Positions 25,244 through 33,743 of a stretch of 64,000 nucleotides of DNA are shown here, in pieces. Position 1 is the stretch's first letter, and the number at the start of each line of letters is the position of its first letter. Source of the DNA: Rathayibacter sp. VKM Ac-2760 (GTDB taxonomy: Bacteria; Actinomycetota; Actinomycetes; Actinomycetales; Microbacteriaceae); the NCBI RefSeq assembly GCF_009834185.1, contig NZ_CP047173.1:2356001-2420000 (forward strand), read 5' to 3'. Under the pieces are notes generated by a model. It was given only the letters and a program-made list of their open reading frames with translations, had not been told where the DNA came from and searched no databases. The translations under genes and the position numbers were made by a program.

Positions 25244-26059
25244 TCAGTGGACGATCGCGAAATCCCAGGGGTCGGTGCGGGTCTCGCTGACATCGACGAC
25301 GATCGTCGGCAGCGCGGTGCGGAGGGCTGCGGCGGCGACGTCGAGCCAGAGCCACTCGCTCGCCCAGTGCGAGACGTCGATCAGCGCGGGCCCGGTGCCG
25401 TGGCGGGCCTTCTCGCGCGCCTCCGAGGCCGGGTGGTGCCGGAGGTCGGCGGTGATGTACACGTCGCTCGTGCGGACGGCCGGCGCGTCCAGGAGGGAGT
25501 CGCCGGCGCCGCCGCAGAGCGACACCCGGCGCACGGGCGCCTCGTAGTCTCCTGCCGCGCGCACTCCCCCGGCGGTGGCGGGCAGCAGGTCGGCGACGGC
25601 ACGGGCCAGGCGGCCCAGCGTGACCTCCTCGGCGAGGTCGCCGACGCGGCCGAGGCCGACCGACGGGTCCTCCCCCGGGACGAGCGGAGTCGTTCCGGTG
25701 AGGCCGAGTCTCGTCGCGATCACGTCCGAGACGCCGTCCGCGACGATGTCCGCGTTGGTGTGCGCGGAGACGAGGGCGCAGCCGTGCCGGATCAGCTCGG
25801 CGAGCAGGCGCCCCTTGTAGCCGTCCTCCGCGATCGAGGTGACCCCGCGGAGCAGCAGCGGGTGGTGGGCCAGGAGGAGCTGGTAGCCGCCACCGACGGC
25901 CTCGGAGACGGTGTCGGCGACGACGTCGACCGTGAGGAGGATCCGCTCGACCTGCGCGCCCGGGTCACCGGTGACGAGTCCGGGAGCATCCCAGTCCTCC
26001 GCGGTCCCCTCGGGCCAGAGTCGGTCGATGACGGCGTGGACGTCGCGCAGCGTGGGCAT
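25244..26059 (-). CDS. Nif3-like dinuclear metal-centre protein (DUF34)
   Basis: Protein of 271 residues. It has the family's metal ligands in LLLAHHPLLLRG (His-His), SAHTNADIV (His, Asp) and near the C-terminus DVSHWASEWLWL (His, Glu). The length corresponds to the short form without the PII-like inserted domain, unlike the roughly 380-residue mycobacterial homologue. Often annotated as GTP cyclohydrolase I type 2, an activity that is not well supported; the role is unknown. Leaderless start, -10 TACCCT at 26066-26071. The coiled-coil protein gene follows 67 nt downstream. Confidence 0.92.
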   Translation of the reverse strand: MPTLRDVHAVIDRLWPEGTAEDWDAPGLVTGDPGAQVERILLTVDVVADTVSEAVGGGYQLLLAHHPLLLRGVTSIAEDGYKGRLLAELIRHGCALVSAHTNADIVADGVSDVIATRLGLTGTTPLVPGEDPSVGLGRVGDLAEEVTLGRLARAVADLLPATAGGVRAAGDYEAPVRRVSLCGGAGDSLLDAPAVRTSDVYITADLRHHPASEAREKARHGTGPALIDVSHWASEWLWLDVAAAALRTALPTIVVDVSETRTDPWDFAIVH

Positions 26060-26065
26060 GGCTCC

Positions 26066-26071
26066 AGGGTA
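26066..26071 (-). promoter_or_regulatory. -10 box for leaderless Nif3-gene transcript
   Basis: TACCCT on the minus strand, 6 nt before the ATG at 26059. Confidence 0.55.
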
Positions 26072-26100
26072 GGGCCGGCGGTCGCCCGTCGACCTGCTCC

Positions 26101-26844
26101 TCAGTCCGCGTGGTCGGTCTCGACCGCGCGGATGACGGCGTCGGAGGTGCCGACCTCGTCGTCGAGGTCCGCGGCCAGGAAGTCCTCCGACTCCGGGAGG
26201 CGCACGGTGAGCCCGGCGTACTGCTCGACGGCCAGCTCGCCGCTCAGACCGGAGGCCGCGAGGACGTGGCCGCCGACGGTGCCGCTCCTGTCGACGAAGT
26301 GGGTGTGCAGTCCGGCGACGCTGATCCCCTGGAACGGCTTCGGGCCGTAGAAGCCGACGATCGTGCCCTCGACGTCGTCCAGGTGCATCTCACGCTGGTC
26401 GCGCATCGCGTCGGCGAGACGCAGGTACGGCTTCACCTGGGCGATCGGCTGCCGCAGCGTCAGGTGCTGGATGCGGCCGCGGAGGCGCACACCGACGAAG
26501 ACGTTCGGGCTCGGCACCGTTCGGCGCACGGCCGTCAGCAGGGCGTCGAGCGACGGAACGGCCTCGACCGTCTCCATGCTGTCCGGCGTGAAGGCGGCGA
26601 GCTCAGCGAACGCGATCGTGTCCTCCGGCTCGAGGACGACGACCGAGCCGTCGCCGCGGAAGAGCCGGTGGACGCCGTCGAGCACGACGAGCTCGCCCTC
26701 GATGCGGTCGCCGCAGCCCAGACCGAAGTCGCCGACCTCGTCGGCCTCGGCGCGGGTCACGACGCCGTCGTACAGACCCGCCAGCAGGGCGTCGACGATC
26801 GAGAACTGGGTGATGAGGCCGCGCGGCGCGGTCGGAGTCGGCAT
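26101..26844 (-). CDS. budA: Acetolactate decarboxylase
   Basis: Protein of 247 residues that converts 2-acetolactate to acetoin. It shows GDRIEGELVVLDG..HRLFRGDG, the segment DVEGTIVGFYGPKPFQGI, and the metal-binding LHTHFVDRSGTVGGHVLA with the three His expected for zinc (LHxHF plus GGH). No acetolactate synthase or acetoin genes adjoin it, so substrate must come from the general branched-chain pathway or an unlinked synthase. Possible -10 box CAGAAT lies 6 nt before the ATG. Symbol alsD is equally used. Confidence 0.9.
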   Translation of the reverse strand: MPTPTAPRGLITQFSIVDALLAGLYDGVVTRAEADEVGDFGLGCGDRIEGELVVLDGVHRLFRGDGSVVVLEPEDTIAFAELAAFTPDSMETVEAVPSLDALLTAVRRTVPSPNVFVGVRLRGRIQHLTLRQPIAQVKPYLRLADAMRDQREMHLDDVEGTIVGFYGPKPFQGISVAGLHTHFVDRSGTVGGHVLAASGLSGELAVEQYAGLTVRLPESEDFLAADLDDEVGTSDAVIRAVETDHAD

Positions 26845-26865
26845 TCGGCCATTCTGGCGGAGCGC

Positions 26866-27966
26866 TCAGCTCTCCAGCGCCAGTCGGTACCGCTCTCGCG
26901 CCAGGCGGTCCGCCGTCTCCGCCGCGCTCCCGAGGTGCGCCTGCCGGTCCGGATCGAGAGCGAGGATGTGGAAGGCCGCGGGCACCGGGGTCAGCCCCCG
27001 GAGCCGCTTGAAGCGGTGCGCACTCTTGCCGAGCCACACCCGCTGCACTCCCGCCGCGATCGCGAACTCGGCGGGATCGAGGTACCCGAGCGTCGGGTAG
27101 AGGCGGTCCGGCACGCCCTGGGACGGACGCGCCCAGCGCAGGACGTGCATCGTCGTGTCGTCGTGGATCGCCATCGCGAAACCGACCGGCCGCTCGTCGA
27201 CATCGACCGCGACCCGCATCCGCGCACCCGGGAGCGCCGAGAAGGAGCCGAACGCGGCTTCGGTGAACTCGGCCCCGCGGTGCCCGTGGTCGCTCATGAA
27301 CTCGCGGTGCAGGCGCGGCGCGAACGCCTCGTCGCCCGGCTGCCAGTCCCGGATCGTGCAGTGCGTCCTGGCGAAGTGGTTCCGGTCGCTCGCGAACTGC
27401 TTCCTCGCGGAGCGGGGCAGAGCGGCGAGGAGTCCGTCGAGGTCGGCGTACCCGCCGGTGTCCAGGCGCCAGTCGGCGTCGGAGAACACCTCGTGGCAGC
27501 CGAGCCCGGCGAGCAGGGCGACCGTGTCCTGGTCGTCCAGGTCGACCCACGGCACGACGACGCCGTCGATGCCGATCGCTCGACAGTCGCGCACGACGCG
27601 CTCCAGGAGCGGACCGAGTGCCGCCGGCGCGCCGTAGAGGGTGTGCCGGAAGCGGACCGGCGTACCGAGGACCAGCCAGCGCTCGCCGAGCGCCGCGGGC
27701 GAGCGTGCGAGGAGGCGCGACAGGTCGAACGTCAGCGGCGCGCGCTCTCCGGTGCACTCGAATCCGACGACGGCGCCGCTGCCGTCGTCGGCCGACCACG
27801 CTCGGAGAACGACGTCGCCCGAGCCGGAGTCGCGGAAGAAGGCGAGCGTCGCGGAGCGGCGCAGCGGGTCGCCGGCGAGAGCGTCGAGCAGATCCGCGGT
27901 GAGCAGGACGGGCGGCAGCGGAGCCGCGCTCGCAGCTCGGTGGGACCTCGCGTGGGTAGTGTGCAT
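26866..27966 (-). CDS. GNAT/FemAB-like acyltransferase family protein
   Basis: Protein of 366 residues. N-terminal half contains HTLYGAPAALGPLLERVV and DGVVVPWVDLDDQD; the C-terminal half has LPRSARKQFASDRNHF, LHREFMSDHGHRG, MRVAVDVDERPVGFAMAIHDD and VWLGKSAHRFKRLRG, the arrangement of the FemAB-like/BioF2-type GNAT fold in which an aminoacyl or acyl group is moved to an amine. The acceptor is unknown; similar proteins are often labelled peptidogalycan biosynthesis protein. ATG at 27966 has a -10 box TACCCT 7 nt upstream. The frame continues upstream into tRNA-Ala, which argues against a longer start. Confidence 0.7.
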   Translation of the reverse strand: MHTTHARSHRAASAAPLPPVLLTADLLDALAGDPLRRSATLAFFRDSGSGDVVLRAWSADDGSGAVVGFECTGERAPLTFDLSRLLARSPAALGERWLVLGTPVRFRHTLYGAPAALGPLLERVVRDCRAIGIDGVVVPWVDLDDQDTVALLAGLGCHEVFSDADWRLDTGGYADLDGLLAALPRSARKQFASDRNHFARTHCTIRDWQPGDEAFAPRLHREFMSDHGHRGAEFTEAAFGSFSALPGARMRVAVDVDERPVGFAMAIHDDTTMHVLRWARPSQGVPDRLYPTLGYLDPAEFAIAAGVQRVWLGKSAHRFKRLRGLTPVPAAFHILALDPDRQAHLGSAAETADRLARERYRLALES

Positions 27967-27973
27967 CCCGCGG

Positions 27974-27979
27974 AGGGTA
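27974..27979 (-). promoter_or_regulatory. -10 box for leaderless GNAT-gene transcript
   Basis: TACCCT on the minus strand, 7 nt before the ATG at 27966. Confidence 0.55.
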
Positions 27980-28050
27980 CGGAGGCGCCGGGAGGTCGTG
28001 GGCAGTGGCGCCGAACCTCCGGTCGCCCCGTGCGGCGCACCCAGGAACGA

Positions 28051-28087
28051 GAGAAGCCCCGTACTTCCGGAGAAATGCGGGGCTCTC
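28051..28087 (-). terminator. Terminator hairpin after tRNA-Ala
   Basis: Minus-strand arms AGCCCCG and CGGGGCT flanked by further GAGA/TCTC pairing, 15 nt downstream of the tRNA, followed by a short pyrimidine stretch. Confidence 0.65.
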
Positions 28088-28101
28088 GATTCTTGCTTGC
28101 G

Positions 28102-28174
28102 TGGATCCGAGGGGATTCGAACCCCTGACCCCCTGCATGCCATGCAGGTGCGCTACCAGCTGCGCCACGGACCC
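28102..28174 (-). tRNA. tRNA-Ala (anticodon GGC)
   Basis: Folds as a full cloverleaf of 73 nt: acceptor GGGTCCG/CGGATCC, D-arm GCGC..GCGC, anticodon arm CCTGC-ATGGCAT-GCAGG with anticodon GGC, T-arm AGGGG-TTCGAAT-CCCCT. The 3' CCA is not encoded. A TAGTTT box about 70 nt upstream (28246-28251) may be its -10. Confidence 0.97.
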
Positions 28175-28301
28175 TTGGTGCGCTTCTCGGACTCAAGACG
28201 CCGGCCTCGCGGCCCGCTCCTCCGCCCGGCGGAAGCAACTCGAATAAACTACAACACGAACGACGTGGAGCGAAATCGAGCGGAGCCGCCGGGCGTGTTC
28301 C

Positions 28302-28697
28302 TCAGTTCGAGGAGGCCGCGGAGTCGGCGGGGACGGCATTCGCCAGGGTGATCGGGACGACCGGGCAGTCCTTCCAGAGGCGCTCCAGGGAGTAGTACAT
28401 CCGGTCCTCCTCGTGGAAGACGTGGACGACCAGGTCGCCGAAGTCGAGCAGGATCCAGCGGCCCTCGGCGCGGCCCTCGCGGCGCAGCAGCTTGGCGCCG
28501 GACTCGTTCAGGCGGTCCTCCACCTCGTTCGCGATCGCGACGACGTTGCGCTCGGAACGCCCCGTCACCAGGAAGAAGATGTCGACGAGGGGCAGCGGGC
28601 CCGAGACGTCGAGAGCGACGAGGTCCTCGCCGCCCTTGGAGTCGGCGGCGGTGGCCGCGAGGTCGAGCAGGGCGCGGGCGGAATCGGTCGCAGTCAT
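28302..28697 (-). CDS. rsfS: Ribosome silencing factor RsfS
   Basis: Protein of 131 residues of the RsfS/DUF143 family, which binds ribosomal protein L14 and blocks joining of the subunits when nutrients are short. Family segments: ALDVSGPLPLVDIFFLVTGRSERNV, GRWILLDFGDLVVHVFHEEDRMYYSLERLW. It is the last gene of the nadD cluster, 24 nt behind the membrane protein gene. Confidence 0.95.
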   Translation of the reverse strand: MTATDSARALLDLAATAADSKGGEDLVALDVSGPLPLVDIFFLVTGRSERNVVAIANEVEDRLNESGAKLLRREGRAEGRWILLDFGDLVVHVFHEEDRMYYSLERLWKDCPVVPITLANAVPADSAASSN

Positions 28698-28721
28698 GAA
28701 GCCTTCAGTGTCGGTGGTGGG

Positions 28722-29807
28722 TCAGAAGATGTTGAGGACGAAGCCGCCGATGAAGAGCGCGATCGAGGCGACCAGCAGCACGGCGGCGGTGATGGCCAGC
28801 ACGACCGGCACGCTGACGGCGCGACGCTTCTGCGGGGCGATCATCGCGGTGCCGGCGGCGTGCGTCGAGACGGCGCTCGACGCCCGGACGGGCTCCGAGT
28901 CGGAGGCGGGCTGCTCGCGATCGATGCGGTCGACGTAGCGGTCGACATCGGGCGAGTCGTAGAGGTTGGGGTGCTGGCCGGTGGAGCCGAGGCTCCGCGG
29001 CAGATCGAAGGACCCGGTGACGAGCACCTCGCCCGTGTCGGTGAGGGCGGGCGACGCGTCGCCCGCGGTCGGGAGGATGAGCGCGTTCGTCGTGGTGACG
29101 GCGCCCGTCGCGGCGACTCCGCTCGCGATGAGGGAGTCGAAGGAGGCGTCGACCTCCTCCTTGGACTTGCTGTCGAGCTCGTCGGTGATGGCGAGGTGCT
29201 CGATCGGCGGGTGGAAGCTGCCGGTGATCTCGGTCGCCTTCTCGTCAGCGATGTCGAGCGAGCCGACCGTGGCGAACAGGGCGGTGTTGAGCTTGGGCTG
29301 CTCGGCCTCCTCGGCGACGACGTCGGTCGAGCCGGTCGCGGGCAGCGACGAGGCCCGGCCGAGGGCCTGCTCGACCTCGCTCGGCGGCGAGGTCTCCCCC
29401 GCGGCGTCGCCGGCCTCGGCGGGAGCGGGCCGGGCGGGCGCGGCAGCAGCGGAGTCGTCGACGGGGGCGACCTCGGGAGACGCGGCGAGCTGCTCCGCCT
29501 GCTGCTGCGCGAGGAGCGCGCGCAGCTCACGCCGGGTGAGCGAGCTGCGGTCGACGCCCTCGGGCAGGATCACGTCGATCTGGGAGGTGCGCAGCTCGGG
29601 CTCGGCGGCCGGAGTCGGCTCGACGACGGGGACCCGGATCGGCTGGACCGCGGTGAGGACGGGCATCTCGCCGGCGGCGGTGACGGAGGAGGTCGCGGCG
29701 CGGCGGGAGGTGGTGGGTGCGGCGGCGGGCGCGGCGCCGGACTCGCGTCGCTCGCGCTCGCGGATCTCGCGCCGGGTGAGCGGCGTGTCCTCGTGCTGAA
29801 CTGTCAT
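28722..29807 (-). CDS. Tail-anchored-like low-complexity protein between nadD and rsfS
   Basis: Protein of 361 residues not recognised as a characterised family. It begins LTRREIRERERRES, contains a second LTRRELRALLAQQQAEQL block (near 90-110), is otherwise rich in Ala, Pro, Ser, Thr and Glu with no evident fold, and ends in one membrane helix at the extreme C-terminus (AITAAVLLVASIALFIGGFVL). This suggests a cytoplasmic disordered domain tethered to the membrane. It overlaps the nadD stop by 4 nt, so it is translated with nadD. Genes of this sort occupy the same place in related Microbacteriaceae, as far as I recall. Confidence 0.75.
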   Translation of the reverse strand: MTVQHEDTPLTRREIRERERRESGAAPAAAPTTSRRAATSSVTAAGEMPVLTAVQPIRVPVVEPTPAAEPELRTSQIDVILPEGVDRSSLTRRELRALLAQQQAEQLAASPEVAPVDDSAAAAPARPAPAEAGDAAGETSPPSEVEQALGRASSLPATGSTDVVAEEAEQPKLNTALFATVGSLDIADEKATEITGSFHPPIEHLAITDELDSKSKEEVDASFDSLIASGVAATGAVTTTNALILPTAGDASPALTDTGEVLVTGSFDLPRSLGSTGQHPNLYDSPDVDRYVDRIDREQPASDSEPVRASSAVSTHAAGTAMIAPQKRRAVSVPVVLAITAAVLLVASIALFIGGFVLNIF

Positions 29808-30415
29808 GGCGTGCTCCGATACAGGTGGTGCTTCGAGATGTACTGGACGACACCGTCGGGAACCAGATACCAGACCGGATCACCCCGGTTCACGCGGCTC
29901 CGACAGTCCGTCGAGGAAATCGCTAGCGCCGGAATTTCCAACAAGGATACGTCCTGGGCCGGCAATCCCGAAACGGAGAGCGCGTGACCCGGGCGGCTGA
30001 CGGCGACGAAGTGCGCCAGCTCCCAGAGCTCGTCGTAGTCCTTCCAGCTCAGGATCTGCTCCACGGCGTCGGCCCCCGTGATGAAGAACAGCTCGGCGTC
30101 GGGGTGTGCGAGATGGATGTCGCGGAGGGTGTCGATCGTGTACGTCGTGCCGACGCGGTCGATGTCGACGCGGCTCACGGTGAAGCGCGGGTTCGAGGCG
30201 GTCGCGATCACCGTCATCAGATAGCGGTGCTCGGACGGGGTCACCGTCTTCTTGTGCCAGGGTCGCCCGGTGGGCACGAACACGACCTCGTCGAGGTCGA
30301 ACGACTGGGCCACCTCGGAGGCGGCGACGAGGTGCCCGTGGTGGATCGGGTCGAAGGTGCCGCCCATCACGCCGATGCGCGGGCGCCGCGGGTCCCCGCT
30401 CGCGGCGGAGGTCAC
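29804..30415 (-). CDS. nadD: Nicotinate-nucleotide adenylyltransferase
   Basis: NadD, 203 residues, makes nicotinate adenine dinucleotide in NAD synthesis. Nucleotidyltransferase motif GVMGGTFDPIHHGHL (HxGH), FVPTGRPWHK, LFFITGADAVEQI, and the C-terminal ISSTDCRSRVNRGDPVWYLVP with the ISSTxxR signature. Start at 30415. Lies between a small membrane protein and the low-complexity protein in one minus-strand operon. Confidence 0.96.
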   Translation of the reverse strand: MTSAASGDPRRPRIGVMGGTFDPIHHGHLVAASEVAQSFDLDEVVFVPTGRPWHKKTVTPSEHRYLMTVIATASNPRFTVSRVDIDRVGTTYTIDTLRDIHLAHPDAELFFITGADAVEQILSWKDYDELWELAHFVAVSRPGHALSVSGLPAQDVSLLEIPALAISSTDCRSRVNRGDPVWYLVPDGVVQYISKHHLYRSTP

Positions 30416-30433
30416 GATCGCGGGGCCGCCGGA

Positions 30434-30628
30434 CTAGTGGCCGTGGCCGTGCGAGTCGTGCGAGCCGGCGCCGGTCTTGTGGGAGTGGCGGTTCGCCACG
30501 TCGCGGTAGCTCCACGTGACGAAGCCGAGGGCCGTGAAGGCGACGACGGCGATCAGCCCGTAGACGATGGTCGGCATCGGCAGCTCGGTGTGCGCTGCTT
30601 CAGCGAGGACGGTCGTCACGAGGGACAT
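30434..30628 (-). CDS. Small membrane protein with His-rich tail
   Basis: Protein of 64 residues: one membrane helix (IVYGLIAVVAFTALGFVTW) followed by SYRDVANRHSHK and a tail SHDSHGHGH. Seven of the last 17 residues are His, suggesting metal binding on the cytoplasmic or outer face. A GGAGCACC sequence precedes the ATG. It sits 18 nt before nadD, so it is likely cotranscribed. Function unknown. Confidence 0.75.
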   Translation of the reverse strand: MSLVTTVLAEAAHTELPMPTIVYGLIAVVAFTALGFVTWSYRDVANRHSHKTGAGSHDSHGHGH

Positions 30629-30727
30629 GCGGTGCTCCTTGGGATCAGGGGTGCCCGCTCAGGGCTTCGCCGAGTCTACCCGGACGGCGCCGCGGAGCGG
30701 GCCTCCCCCGCCCGGCCGCGGATCCGG

Positions 30728-31996
30728 CTAGGCCCGGACCTGCCCCGCGCCGCGCAGCAGCCACTTGGTGCTCGTGAGCTCGGGCAGCCCCATCGGACCG
30801 CGCGCGTGCAGCTTCTGGGTGGAGATGCCGACCTCCGCGCCGAAGCCGAACTCGCCGCCGTCGGTGAAGCGGGTGGAGGCGTTGACCATCACGACCGCGG
30901 AGTCGACCTCGGCGAGGAACCGCTCGGCGTTCCGCAGGTCGTTCGTGACGATCGACTCGGTGTGGTGCGTCGAGTAGCGGGCGATGTGCTCCATCGCCGC
31001 GTCCAGATCGTCGACGACGGCGACGGCGACGTCGAGAGAGTAGTACTCGGCCGACCAGTCCTCCTCCGTGGCGGGAACCGCGTCCGCGACGATCGCGAGG
31101 ACGCGCTCGTCGCCGTGCACCGTCACTCCGGCGGCGGCGAGCCGGCCGAGCACGGGCGGCAGGAGGCGCTCGGCGGCGTCGCGGTGCACCAGCAGGGTCT
31201 CGAGGGCGTTGCAGGTGCTCGGCCGCTGGGTCTTCGCGTTGTGCACGATCTCGACGGCCCACTGCTCATCGGCGCTCGCGTCGAGGAAGACGTGCACCAC
31301 TCCGGCGCCCGTCTCGATGACCGGGACCGTCGACTCCGTGACGACCGACTCGATCAGGCCGGCGCTGCCGCGGGGCACGAGCACGTCGACGTAGCCGCGT
31401 GCGCGCATCAGCGCCTTCGCCCCCTCGCGGCCGAAGTCGTCGACCGTCTGGACCAGCTCGGCGGGCAGGCCGACCGAGGCGATCGCCTCCTGGAGGAGCT
31501 CGACGAGGACGCGGTTGGTGTTCTCGGCCGCACTCCCGCCGCGGAGGATCACGGCGTTGCCGCTCTTGAGGGCGAGCGCGGCGATGTCGATCGTCACGTT
31601 CGGGCGGGCCTCGTAGATGGCGCCGACGACGCCGAACGGCACGCGGACCTGGGTGAGCGAGGCGCCGTTCGGCAGGCTCGAGCCGCGGACGGTCTGGCCG
31701 ACGGGGTCGACGAGGCCGGCGACGGCGACCACGGCGTCCGCGAGGGAGCCGAGTCGAGCCTCGTCGAGCCGCAGGCGGTCCTGGAGGCCGGCGGTCATCC
31801 CATTCTCGCGGCCGTTCGCGAGGTCGAGCTCGTTCGCCGGGACGATGCGCTCCGCGGCGCCGCGGACCGCGTCGGCGATGGCGAGCAGGGCGCGGTTCTT
31901 GAGGTCGGTCGTCGCGCTGCGCAGCGAGCGCGAGGCGGCGCGGGAGGCGGCGAAGCGCTCCGTGAGCACGGTGCTGTCGAGGGTCGTCTGCGGCAT
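30728..31996 (-). CDS. proA: Gamma-glutamyl phosphate reductase
   Basis: ProA, 422 residues, reduces gamma-glutamyl phosphate to glutamate semialdehyde in proline synthesis. Motifs: VRVPFGVVGAIYEARPNVT, ALKSGNAVILRGGSAAENTN, the active-site region RPSTCNALETLLVH with the catalytic Cys, and FTDGGEFGFGAEVGISTQKLHARGPMGL. ATG at 31996 with -10 TACACT 6 nt upstream, hence its own leaderless mRNA. The partner kinase gene proB, which often lies between obg and proA in actinobacteria, is not here. Confidence 0.95.
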   Translation of the reverse strand: MPQTTLDSTVLTERFAASRAASRSLRSATTDLKNRALLAIADAVRGAAERIVPANELDLANGRENGMTAGLQDRLRLDEARLGSLADAVVAVAGLVDPVGQTVRGSSLPNGASLTQVRVPFGVVGAIYEARPNVTIDIAALALKSGNAVILRGGSAAENTNRVLVELLQEAIASVGLPAELVQTVDDFGREGAKALMRARGYVDVLVPRGSAGLIESVVTESTVPVIETGAGVVHVFLDASADEQWAVEIVHNAKTQRPSTCNALETLLVHRDAAERLLPPVLGRLAAAGVTVHGDERVLAIVADAVPATEEDWSAEYYSLDVAVAVVDDLDAAMEHIARYSTHHTESIVTNDLRNAERFLAEVDSAVVMVNASTRFTDGGEFGFGAEVGISTQKLHARGPMGLPELTSTKWLLRGAGQVRA

Positions 31997-32002
31997 CCGG
32001 CC

Positions 32003-32008
32003 AGTGTA
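32003..32008 (-). promoter_or_regulatory. -10 box for leaderless proA transcript
   Basis: TACACT on the minus strand, 6 nt before the ATG at 31996. Confidence 0.6.
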
Positions 32009-32034
32009 TTCGCAGACGACCGAGGGCCGAGGAG

Positions 32035-33570
32035 TCAGCCCTCCTCGGCGTCTCCCACCAGGTCGTCCTCGTCCGAGACGCGCCAGACGCCGCCCTGACG
32101 CTCGCGGTCCAGCTCGGCACGGGCGGCCGCCTTCGCGTCCATCCGCTCGAGGTAGTTGTCGCGGCGCTCGCTGCGGGTCTTGCGGTTGTTGTCGTCGAGG
32201 CGGAGGTCGGTGCCGCGCGGCGCGGTGATCAGCTCGGCGGTCGAGGTGAGCGTGGGCTCCCAGTCGAAGACGACGCCGTCGCCCGGGCCGATGACCACGG
32301 TGGAGCCGGCGACGGCTCCCGCCGAGAACAGACCGTTCTCCACTCCCAGCTTCGCGAGCCGGTCGGCGAGGAAGCCGACGGCCTCGTCGTTCGTGAAGTC
32401 GGTCTGCGCGACCCAGCGCTGCGGCTTGGTGCCGAGCACGCGGTAGACGTTCCCGTAGGAACCGCCCTCGACGCGGATCTCGTAGTCCTTCTCGTCGACG
32501 GCGCGCGGGCGGATCGTGATCCGCTCGACCTTCGGCTCGGCCGCGAGCGCCAGGCGGTGCTGCTCGACGATCTCGCCGAGGGCGAAGGTGAGCTGGCGGA
32601 GGCCGGAGTGGCTGACCGTGGAGATCTCGAACACGCGGTAGCCGCGGTTCTCGAGGTCGGAGCGGACGAAGTCGGCGAGCTCCTGGGCCTCCGGGACGTC
32701 GACCTTGTTCAGCGCGATCAGCTGCGGGCGCTCCAGCAGCGGCACCGTGCCCTCGCCGACCGGGTAGGCGGCGAGCTCGGCGAGGATGATGTCGAGGTCG
32801 GTCAGCGGGTCGCGACCCGGCTCGAGCGTGGCGCAGTCGAGCACGTGCACGAGCGCGGTGCAGCGCTCGACGTGGCGGAGGAACTCGAGGCCGAGGCCCT
32901 TCCCCTCGCTCGCGCCCTCGATCAGACCGGGGACGTCGGCGACGGTGTACCGCGACTCCCCCGCCTGGACGACGCCGAGGTTGGGGGCGAGCGTGGTGAA
33001 CGGGTAGTCGGCGATCTTCGGCTTCGCCGCCGAGATGGCCGCGACCAGGCTGGACTTGCCGGCCGAGGGGAAGCCGACGAGCGCGACGTCGGCCACGGTC
33101 TTCAGCTCGAGGACGACGTCGCCCTCCCAGCCGGGCGTGCCGAGCAGGGCGAAGCCGGGGGCCTTGCGCTTGGTGGTGGCGAGCGAGGCGTTGCCGAGGC
33201 CGCCCTGGCCGCCGGGGGCGATGACGAAGCGCAGGCCCGGCTCGTCCATGTCGAGCAGCTCCTCGCCCGTGGGCGACTTGACGACCGTGCCGACCGGGAC
33301 CGGCAGCTCGAGGAGCTCGCCGTTGCCGCCGGCACGGTGGTCGCCCATGCCGGGGCCGCCGTTCACGGAGGAGCGGTGCGGGTGCCGGTGGTAGGCGAGC
33401 AGGGTCGTGGTCTGCGCATCGGCGACCAGCACGATGTCGCCGCCGTGCCCGCCGTTGCCGCCGTCGGGGCCGGCCAGCGGCTTGAACTTCTCGCGGCGGA
33501 CGGAGACGCAACCGTTGCCGCCGTGGCCGGCACGCAAGTGCAGCGTGACGTTGTCGACGAAGGTGACCAT
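32035..33570 (-). CDS. obgE: Obg family GTPase
   Basis: Obg/CgtA, 511 residues, GTPase needed for late 50S ribosome assembly. Glycine-rich Obg fold at the N-terminus (DNVTLHLRAGHGGNGCVSVRREKF), G domain with GFPSAGKSSLVAAI (G1), DVPGLIEG (G3) and NKVD (G4), then an OCT domain (about residues 345-425), and a basic C-terminal tail. ATG at 33570. Follows L21 and L27, as in most bacteria. Confidence 0.97.
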   Translation of the reverse strand: MVTFVDNVTLHLRAGHGGNGCVSVRREKFKPLAGPDGGNGGHGGDIVLVADAQTTTLLAYHRHPHRSSVNGGPGMGDHRAGGNGELLELPVPVGTVVKSPTGEELLDMDEPGLRFVIAPGGQGGLGNASLATTKRKAPGFALLGTPGWEGDVVLELKTVADVALVGFPSAGKSSLVAAISAAKPKIADYPFTTLAPNLGVVQAGESRYTVADVPGLIEGASEGKGLGLEFLRHVERCTALVHVLDCATLEPGRDPLTDLDIILAELAAYPVGEGTVPLLERPQLIALNKVDVPEAQELADFVRSDLENRGYRVFEISTVSHSGLRQLTFALGEIVEQHRLALAAEPKVERITIRPRAVDEKDYEIRVEGGSYGNVYRVLGTKPQRWVAQTDFTNDEAVGFLADRLAKLGVENGLFSAGAVAGSTVVIGPGDGVVFDWEPTLTSTAELITAPRGTDLRLDDNNRKTRSERRDNYLERMDAKAAARAELDRERQGGVWRVSDEDDLVGDAEEG

Positions 33571-33680
33571 GGTGTGTTCCGTCCGATTCGGGTGGGGCGG
33601 CGCGGGAGTGCCCGGCGCCGGGTGCCGAGGAGCGGGAGGCTGGGCGGTGCGCTCCGGAGGAGCGGGGTGCCGCCGCAACG

Positions 33681-33712
33681 CGCAAGGGGCGAGCCGAAGC
33701 CCGCCCCTTGCG
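33681..33712 (-). terminator. Hairpin between rpmA and obgE
   Basis: Perfect 11-bp stem, CGCAAGGGGCG and CGCCCCTTGCG with a 10-nt loop, 32 nt after the L27 stop. It may be a partial terminator lowering obgE expression relative to the ribosomal genes. Confidence 0.6.
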
Positions 33713-33743
33713 TCCTGTGCCTGCTCGGCCGAGGAGAGCTGCC

